This document shows positions 30,880 to 35,958 of a stretch of 35,958 nt of DNA, piece after piece (the stretch's first letter is position 1; every line of letters begins with the position of its first letter). Source of the stretch: a virus. The DNA is taken from IMG/VR virus record IMGVR_UViG_3300008217_000023, positions 1 through 35,958 of that record; one strand, given 5' to 3'. A program made the translations under genes and the position numbers. The notes beneath the pieces were generated by a model. It was given only the letters and a program-made list of their open reading frames with translations, was not told the DNA's origin and did no database searches.

Positions 30880-31908
30880 ATGAGTTTAAAAACAAGAATA
30901 GTTGGCTTAGTAGGTACACCTACATCAACTGATGCTGAAATAACCCAATATATTCAGGATGGAATTGTAGATGTTGTTAATAAGTCTTTAGCGAAATCTC
31001 CAGAGGCTGCAAGAGAATTTTCAAAAGTACACACTGTTTCTGATGCTAATGGTGTTCCTATTAATGGACCAGAAGCTATAACTTCAGTATTTCTTAATAA
31101 TGTAGAAGCGACCGAATTTAGAAGGAATAATAAAAAATCTGCTGTAGTAGCTAGTAGCATTCATTATAGGACTGCTAGTAATCCAGGTTTTTTTACTGAA
31201 AATGGATCTGTATATATTGTTCCATATCCTAGTGTTAACAGTTCTGCAGCAATTACAAGCTATGCAACATATAGTGCTGGTACAAGAACCAAAGTAACAT
31301 CTACTGCTTCACATGGTTTAGTTACAGGTTCTTTAATTACAATAGCAGGTTGCGATATATCTGCATATAATGGAGATTGGATTGTAACTGAAACTGTTGA
31401 TGAGGATGAATTTGTAATTAATGTAGCCTTTGTAAGTGTTGCATCTACACAAGGAACATTTACAGGTGTATCAGGTGAGGTGAATATGATAGGATATGAT
31501 ACTACTGCAGCTCAAGACAGTACTAGCATTCTTAATATGCCAGATTATCGAGAAAATTCTGTCATACTATATGCATCTACAAGATGTTTATTAGCAAATA
31601 TGTCTTTACTTACATATGACATGTTAAATGGTATAGACCATGCATCATATACTGCTCCTGTAGTTTTCCCCGATTTTCAAAAAGCTATTGATTATTTAAA
31701 TGTTGATGATATTGAACTTGTTCAGTCTCAATTAGCTTTAATTAATGTTCAATTAGGAGAATATTCAGGTAATCTTCAAAATTCATTAAATAAATTTAAT
31801 AAAGAAAGTCAGGAGTATCAGGCTGAAGTACAAGCTAAACTTGCTGAGTTTCAACATACATCTGCTAAATACCAATTTTTAAAACAAGAGTATTTGGAGA
31901 GTATCTAA
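30880..31908 (+). CDS. Head-tail adaptor-type protein (342 aa)
   Basis: Residues 1-55 (TRIVGLVGTPTSTDAEITQYIQDGIVDVVNK) match the start of a gp4/adaptor-like helical domain common in podoviruses. Residues 125-210 hold an inserted beta domain (TRTKVTSTASHGLVTGSLITIAGCDISAYNGDW) of the kind used for small virion surface modules. The C-terminus (IQ-rich, NVDDIELVQSQLALINVQLGEY ... KFNKESQEYQAEVQAKLAEF) is a long coiled coil. It probably connects portal to tail. Overlaps the next gene by one base. Confidence 0.65.
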   Translation: MSLKTRIVGLVGTPTSTDAEITQYIQDGIVDVVNKSLAKSPEAAREFSKVHTVSDANGVPINGPEAITSVFLNNVEATEFRRNNKKSAVVASSIHYRTASNPGFFTENGSVYIVPYPSVNSSAAITSYATYSAGTRTKVTSTASHGLVTGSLITIAGCDISAYNGDWIVTETVDEDEFVINVAFVSVASTQGTFTGVSGEVNMIGYDTTAAQDSTSILNMPDYRENSVILYASTRCLLANMSLLTYDMLNGIDHASYTAPVVFPDFQKAIDYLNVDDIELVQSQLALINVQLGEYSGNLQNSLNKFNKESQEYQAEVQAKLAEFQHTSAKYQFLKQEYLESI

Positions 31909-32441
31909 TGCCGAGTAATAATAATGATATTAGAATTTCAGGAACCATGACTGCTATTGCTGTTTTAGATGAAACATTAAATGGCGTGGCGTATGAAGCC
32001 AAAGTTGTTGATAGAAATGTAGAATCTGTTGGTGGACAAATTGTATGGACTGGGTCTGATGGTTACAATGATGACGCAGCTTGTAAATGGACTAACAAAC
32101 AAATTGTAGTTAGTTCCTTTACAACACTACATGATAATACATGGTCTAATGCTGTTGTTCCAGTAGGAACTATTCCTGTGAAGGTAAGAGGATTGGCAAT
32201 GAAGTACAATTCTAAAGTTGGATCTCCTGGAAAAATTATTATCTCTGTTAGGACTGGCTCTACTGAAGTTCCTCTTTGTGCTTTAGATGTGGGTGAAGGA
32301 TGTGCAATCCCATTAAATGCTGCTGATGGTAATGGATTTGCCAATGCAGATGTTAATGGTCTTATAGGAATTAGGCAGATTGGTAATGATGTAAGTAACT
32401 ATGGTTTAATAACACTTGCCCTCTTGGGTAAAAATTCATAA
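31908..32441 (+). CDS. Tail or virion structural protein (177 aa)
   Basis: Beta-rich, Gly/Val/Asn-rich sequence (GTMTAIAVLDETLNGVAYEAKVVDRN ... VKVRGLAMKYNSKVGSPGKIIISVRTGSTEV), no cysteine cluster or enzymatic motif. The ATG overlaps the stop of the adaptor gene as TAATG. It lies in the tail gene series. No family is recognised. Confidence 0.6.
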   Translation: MPSNNNDIRISGTMTAIAVLDETLNGVAYEAKVVDRNVESVGGQIVWTGSDGYNDDAACKWTNKQIVVSSFTTLHDNTWSNAVVPVGTIPVKVRGLAMKYNSKVGSPGKIIISVRTGSTEVPLCALDVGEGCAIPLNAADGNGFANADVNGLIGIRQIGNDVSNYGLITLALLGKNS

Positions 32442-32452
32442 GGGGATAAAAG

Positions 32453-32623
32453 ATGGCTGATAAAATAAATGAAACAACAGTATATTATACAACTGGTGGA
32501 ATTAAAACGGATCTTACAGTTTCTGAGGGCGATTTAATCCCAGATGACGTAAGGCTAACAAAAGTATTTGTTAGAGGTTCTGATGGTGATAGATATTATA
32601 GAATAATTTTAACGAGACCATAA
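32453..32623 (+). CDS. Small structural-region protein (56 aa)
   Basis: GGGGATAA precedes the ATG. The product (MADKINETTVYYTTGGIKTD, then LTVSEGDLIPDDVRLTKVFV and RGSDGDRYYRIILTRP) is a short beta protein. No family is recognised. Its place between tail structural genes and its good ribosome site make it a real gene. Confidence 0.6.
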   Translation: MADKINETTVYYTTGGIKTDLTVSEGDLIPDDVRLTKVFVRGSDGDRYYRIILTRP

Positions 32624-32624
32624 T

Positions 32625-32780
32625 ATGAAGACAAAAGCTAAGGTAGGAATTGGAGATTGTATAACAGTAACAGTAACAGACGGAAATGGAAAGCAATCTA
32701 ATGTTGAATCAATAGATGGACTTCCAAGCATAATAAAAAAATATTTTAAGGATAAAAAGGTAAATAATAATGATAAATGA
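32625..32780 (+). CDS. Small basic protein (51 aa)
   Basis: Follows the previous stop by one base and overlaps the start of the next gene by 11. The product (MKTKAKVGIGDCITVTVTDG, NGKQSNVESIDGLPSIIKKYFKDKK) has a short beta unit and a basic tail. No motif. It may be a tail accessory. Confidence 0.5.
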   Translation: MKTKAKVGIGDCITVTVTDGNGKQSNVESIDGLPSIIKKYFKDKKVNNNDK

Positions 32781-33396
32781 TATTAAAGGCGAAGTTACCA
32801 TTAGGACCTTTGATACTATCGATATAAATAATTGTGTTCCTGATAATAAGTATCAAGTTTCTGAAAACAAAGTCCAAAATACTATCGAACCTACATGGAT
32901 CACAAATATAATGGCAGCACTAAACAATAGAGGTGTTGTGTGGGATGCGGAGAATATATCTCCTGCATTTGGACAATATAATAATACTGTTCATCCAATT
33001 CAAAGAGTTTGCAAGAATTTAGATCCTAATGGATCTTTTACTCATACATTATATACTGGTGGTGGGGATCAAGGCGACGCTAATCTCATGTATGTGATGA
33101 TTGGTCTTGAAAATGGTAATGATGAAAAAGCTTTAGGATTAACAGTTAGTGGTCCTGTGTCAGGGGCTATTGTTGGAGACACCTATGAAATGACAGTTAC
33201 AAACTATTTTTATGGGATGTCTTCTCCTAATTTCACTAAAGCAGAAATGGGTACTTTAAAAACTTGGGATAATGAAGCCTCAAGTAATGATGGAGAATGG
33301 ACATGGTGGCAAAAAATGGCATCAACTACTGGTCTTTCTATTAATCCTGCCATCTATCAATCAAGTTCAGTGGCATGGAAAATTATATTATCATAA
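32770..33396 (+). CDS. Tail structural protein (208 aa)
   Basis: Begins MINDIKGEVTIRTFDTIDINN and has Asn/Gly/Thr-rich beta segments (GSFTHTLYTGGGDQGDANLMYVMIGLENGND, AIVGDTYEMTVTNYFYG) and a Trp-rich end (NDGEWTWWQKMASTTG). It shares with the following 196-aa protein an opening of the form G-hydrophobic-beta strand, polar gap and a helix ending in xAALx, which suggests paralogy. Likely a tail tip or fibre-attachment protein. Confidence 0.55.
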   Translation: MINDIKGEVTIRTFDTIDINNCVPDNKYQVSENKVQNTIEPTWITNIMAALNNRGVVWDAENISPAFGQYNNTVHPIQRVCKNLDPNGSFTHTLYTGGGDQGDANLMYVMIGLENGNDEKALGLTVSGPVSGAIVGDTYEMTVTNYFYGMSSPNFTKAEMGTLKTWDNEASSNDGEWTWWQKMASTTGLSINPAIYQSSSVAWKIILS

Positions 33397-33412
33397 TAAG
33401 GAATATAAAGAT

Positions 33413-34003
33413 ATGAATACAGCAGGAATAATGAGTGGTAAAATAAAAGTAGAGGTTCATAACAAACACAACGAACTTACCCATCTAGAAGAAAAGAGTA
33501 ATACAATAGTTGCAGCAACTGTTCAAAAACTTGGTGCTGCCCTTTGTACTTATAATTATAATTGGGAAGGTGATAGCACTAATACAAGTACTATCATAGC
33601 ATTAGAAACACTACCTGCATATCAAGCCACAGCTCAAGCACTTTGTGTTACAGGGTTGTCAGGTGCAGATATAACATACAATGATACTGATGATTCAGAC
33701 TGGGAATCATATGGTGGAATATTAATCAAAAATACTAGTTCACAAACGGCATGGATGGCAAGCAGTATACCGCCTTCTTTTAATGATACAAATGACGAAA
33801 TTACTATTGCTGGTAGTGTAACGGGTGTTTCAACAACATGGGCTACAGCTGAATTGGGTGCATTAGCAGAGTACGACACTGGTGGTAATGGTACTCCAAC
33901 ATGGTGTACAAAATGGGCTGATGGTGACTTTACAGATACAGCAGTAGATGTTGCAGACACAATTACAATTACTTGGACATTAACGTTAAATGAGGTTACA
34001 TAA
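33413..34003 (+). CDS. Tail structural protein (196 aa)
   Basis: ATG 33413 is preferred over an in-frame start at 33272, which would overlap the preceding gene by 125 bases. The product (MNTAGIMSGKIKVEVHNKHNEL ... IVAATVQKLGAALC ... TYNDTDDSDWESYGGILIKN ... FTDTAVDVADTITITWTLTL) ends with a TITITWTLTL strand as in tail proteins that bind a common scaffold. Its stop overlaps the adhesin start as TAATG. Confidence 0.6.
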   Translation: MNTAGIMSGKIKVEVHNKHNELTHLEEKSNTIVAATVQKLGAALCTYNYNWEGDSTNTSTIIALETLPAYQATAQALCVTGLSGADITYNDTDDSDWESYGGILIKNTSSQTAWMASSIPPSFNDTNDEITIAGSVTGVSTTWATAELGALAEYDTGGNGTPTWCTKWADGDFTDTAVDVADTITITWTLTLNEVT

Positions 34004-35958
34004 TGCCAGGTGTTGTAGTAAATGAGCCAAGTAGCGGAGATATATGGACACCACAATCTACGCAGACGATAGAATGGGTTGATTCCACCTATTCTGGAGA
34101 ATCTGATACTTGGACTATTAAGCTTTATAATGGCGTTACTGTTGAGCAAACTATATGTACTTATCAACAGATTGAACCCGTTCTTTCTAATTTTGAATTA
34201 GATTTTACTTTACTTAGTGGTATTGGGGGTTCAGGTACAAATTATAGAATCCATGTTAGAAATGATGGAAATACTGGACTATTCTCTTCTGGCTATAGTG
34301 ATTATATTTCAATTGGTGCTCCAACAACCCTTACTATTGATGAACCAAATGGAGGTGAGAATTGGTATGTGGGAGATACTCATGATATTGAATGGTCTCA
34401 TTTTGGAGGATCAGGAACTGTTGATTTAGTACTATTCAAAGGGGGTACCCAAATTGAAGAGATTGCCTCTGGTATAACAAACGATGATTCCTATAGTTGG
34501 AATATTTCTGAAGATTATATTCCTGGTACCGATTACAGGATCTATATTAGAGATTCTAATAATGCAGCAATCTCTGATTTTAGTAATTCAAGTTTCACAC
34601 TTCTACAACAGACAATCACAGTTCTCAGTCCAAATGGTGATGAAGATTTAACATCGGGAGAAAATCATACTATAACATGGACATCTGCTGGTGGTTCTTG
34701 GGCTACTGCAGACATTAGATTATATAGAGGTAGCAACCTAGTTGAACATATATCCGATACTAGTAATGATGGATCTTATGTATGGATGAATATCCTAGAT
34801 CCTGGTGAACCTTATATTGGAACTGATGTCTTTAAAATTAGAGTTTCTAAAAATTCAGACCTCAATATTTATGATGAATCCGATAGTAATTTTTCAATCA
34901 ATTATCCTAATTTAGTAATTACCAGCCCAAATACTAATGTTAGTTGGCAAACTGGGACTACTCATAATATTACATGGAATCCTGCAGGAGTAACAGGAAA
35001 TATAAAACTTGAACTTTGGAAACATAGTGGATGGGATAGCGATATTGCTAATAATATCACAAACAATGGAACTTATAGTTGGGATATTCCAGCAGGTCAA
35101 TCAGAAAGTTCAAATTATAGAATTAAAATTATCTCCCTAAGTAATGAAGAGATAAATGATTTATCTGATGTTTATTTCTCAATTTATAGACCCGATTTGA
35201 CCATTACAAGTCCTGATGGTTTACCCTCAGGGTCTCCAGAGGCACAAACACTATTAAATGGAACTACTCATACGATTACATGGAACTCTGAAGGAACCAT
35301 GTCTAATGTTGCAATATATCTTTATAGAGGAAGTTATTTAGATGAAGTAATTGAAGCAGGTGTTTCTAATTTAGGGGAATATGATTGGGCAATAGAAGAT
35401 ATAACTCCTGCTAGTGATTACAAAATTAAAATTATATGGACACAGTCTAGTTATGTATATGACTATAGTAATTATTATTTTAGTATTCAATCACCTCCTC
35501 CAATACCAAGAAGCCTTTCTGATGATTTTGACATAGATGATTCTGTATCTACAGCTACAGGAGCAGGGGCTACAGAATCAAGTGAAGATTCCTTAATTTT
35601 TTCTGATATAATAGATAAAATAATTCGCAGTAGTCGTGCCATCAATGATTCATATGATATAGATGATTCTGTGTCATCAAGTATAGAGACAGGAATCGAA
35701 TTTGTATTAGATACTAATTCTGCTTTATTCATAGAAGAGTTAAATAAATTTATTGAAAAAATAGAGTTATTACATGAGGATCTCTTAATTGAGGATATTA
35801 CTAATATAAGTTTAGATAGTCCTATTGATAATGATGAAAGTGAATCTATGGGACTTTCTGAACTATTAGTAAAAATAATAGAAAGACTAAAATTATTATC
35901 AGATAATTTTTCTATTGATGAACAAGTTGAAATAGATACAGGCAGTCTAGAATTAACA
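34003..35958 (+). CDS. Multi-domain adhesin with Kre9/Knh1-like repeats (652+ aa, runs to window end)
   Basis: Five tandem units of about 95 aa (near 34006-34320, 34330-34605, 34609-34905, 34912-35185, 35196-35490) follow a SPNGGE-x-W ... G-x-T-H-x-I-x-W ... LYRG ... NDGSYxW-x-I ... YRIxI pattern. It matches the Ser-Thr-rich/Kre9-Knh1 N-terminal-like domain known from surface proteins. The end (from about 35518) has three acidic copies like DDFDIDDSV and DSYDIDDSV, with helices between. Such repeats form an extended beta stalk for surface binding, so a tail-fibre or spike role is likely. No stop appears by 35958; across the join it would read one Ile codon and TAA, giving 653 aa. Confidence 0.8.
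   Translation, partial: MPGVVVNEPSSGDIWTPQSTQTIEWVDSTYSGESDTWTIKLYNGVTVEQTICTYQQIEPVLSNFELDFTLLSGIGGSGTNYRIHVRNDGNTGLFSSGYSDYISIGAPTTLTIDEPNGGENWYVGDTHDIEWSHFGGSGTVDLVLFKGGTQIEEIASGITNDDSYSWNISEDYIPGTDYRIYIRDSNNAAISDFSNSSFTLLQQTITVLSPNGDEDLTSGENHTITWTSAGGSWATADIRLYRGSNLVEHISDTSNDGSYVWMNILDPGEPYIGTDVFKIRVSKNSDLNIYDESDSNFSINYPNLVITSPNTNVSWQTGTTHNITWNPAGVTGNIKLELWKHSGWDSDIANNITNNGTYSWDIPAGQSESSNYRIKIISLSNEEINDLSDVYFSIYRPDLTITSPDGLPSGSPEAQTLLNGTTHTITWNSEGTMSNVAIYLYRGSYLDEVIEAGVSNLGEYDWAIEDITPASDYKIKIIWTQSSYVYDYSNYYFSIQSPPPIPRSLSDDFDIDDSVSTATGAGATESSEDSLIFSDIIDKIIRSSRAINDSYDIDDSVSSSIETGIEFVLDTNSALFIEELNKFIEKIELLHEDLLIEDITNISLDSPIDNDESESMGLSELLVKIIERLKLLSDNFSIDEQVEIDTGSLELT

Noticed and set aside
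33272-33412. Longer start for the 196-aa tail protein
   Set aside because: It would overlap the 208-aa gene by 125 bases and adds a sequence that does not look like a protein domain; ATG 33413 is better placed.
33634-34167. Leftward 177-aa open frame
   Set aside because: It lies antisense to two tail genes that fit the operon and TAATG coupling; its Ser/Val-rich composition is a complement artefact.
1-35958. CRISPR array, insertion sequence, integrase or lysogeny module
   Set aside because: No regularly spaced repeats, transposase or integrase motifs, or repressor genes were seen.

Overview
The window looks like the genome of a lytic, tailed, podovirus-type bacteriophage. It is AT-rich and densely packed, with many ATGA, TAATG or longer overlaps. 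I see no integrase, repressor, tRNA, rRNA, CRISPR array or insertion sequence. The host cannot be named from the sequence. The gene set (P22-like portal, archaeo-eukaryotic primase-helicase, Erf, ParB-like protein, DUF932, DUF3310, one giant late protein) resembles uncultured aquatic phages. The ends appear to join: the last gene is open to base 35958, and reading on into base 1 gives one codon and then TAA at 4-6, overlapping the ATG at 6 as TAATG. The same junction is seen at 960-964 and 34001-34005. The window is therefore probably one complete circularised genome of about 36 kb, cut inside its last tail gene.

Layout. (1) Bases 6-10586, rightward: a tail-fibre-like protein, small proteins, a 179-aa glycine-rich protein, a 2681-aa giant protein and five tiny mostly membrane or basic proteins that are lysis candidates. 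(2) Bases 10561-22521, leftward: about 25 genes. A replication and recombination core (PDDEXK nuclease, primase-helicase, a 212-aa protein, Erf, ParB-like protein, DUF932) is flanked by small hypothetical and Cys-rich proteins. Between many of the upstream genes sit intrinsic terminators and long-stem structured elements. (3) Bases 22522-22993: a GC-rich divergent control region packed with short hairpins. (4) Bases 22994-35958, rightward: TerS candidate, DUF3310, TerL, portal, scaffold, major capsid, decoration, adaptor and tail proteins, ending in a multi-domain Kre9/Knh1-like adhesin that runs through the window end.

Most interesting reading: the giant 2681-aa protein carries two separated motifs (DGSVIM ... 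SAVK at residues 757-828, and RVP ... GFTG ... GGADKDID at 1105-1148) that fit the two double-psi beta-barrels and DxDxD metal loop of the crAss-like/QDE-1-type RNA polymerases. It also has glycine-rich hydrophobic N-terminal segments typical of ejected virion proteins. No other RNA polymerase gene is visible. The divergent control region holds tandem short-loop hairpins, two with the C(GAA)G loop known from phage N4 virion RNA polymerase promoters. Together these suggest an early-transcription system: a virion-packaged polymerase injected with the DNA and starting at hairpin promoters. This is inference and needs structural and transcriptional tests. No DNA polymerase and no recognisable endolysin were found.
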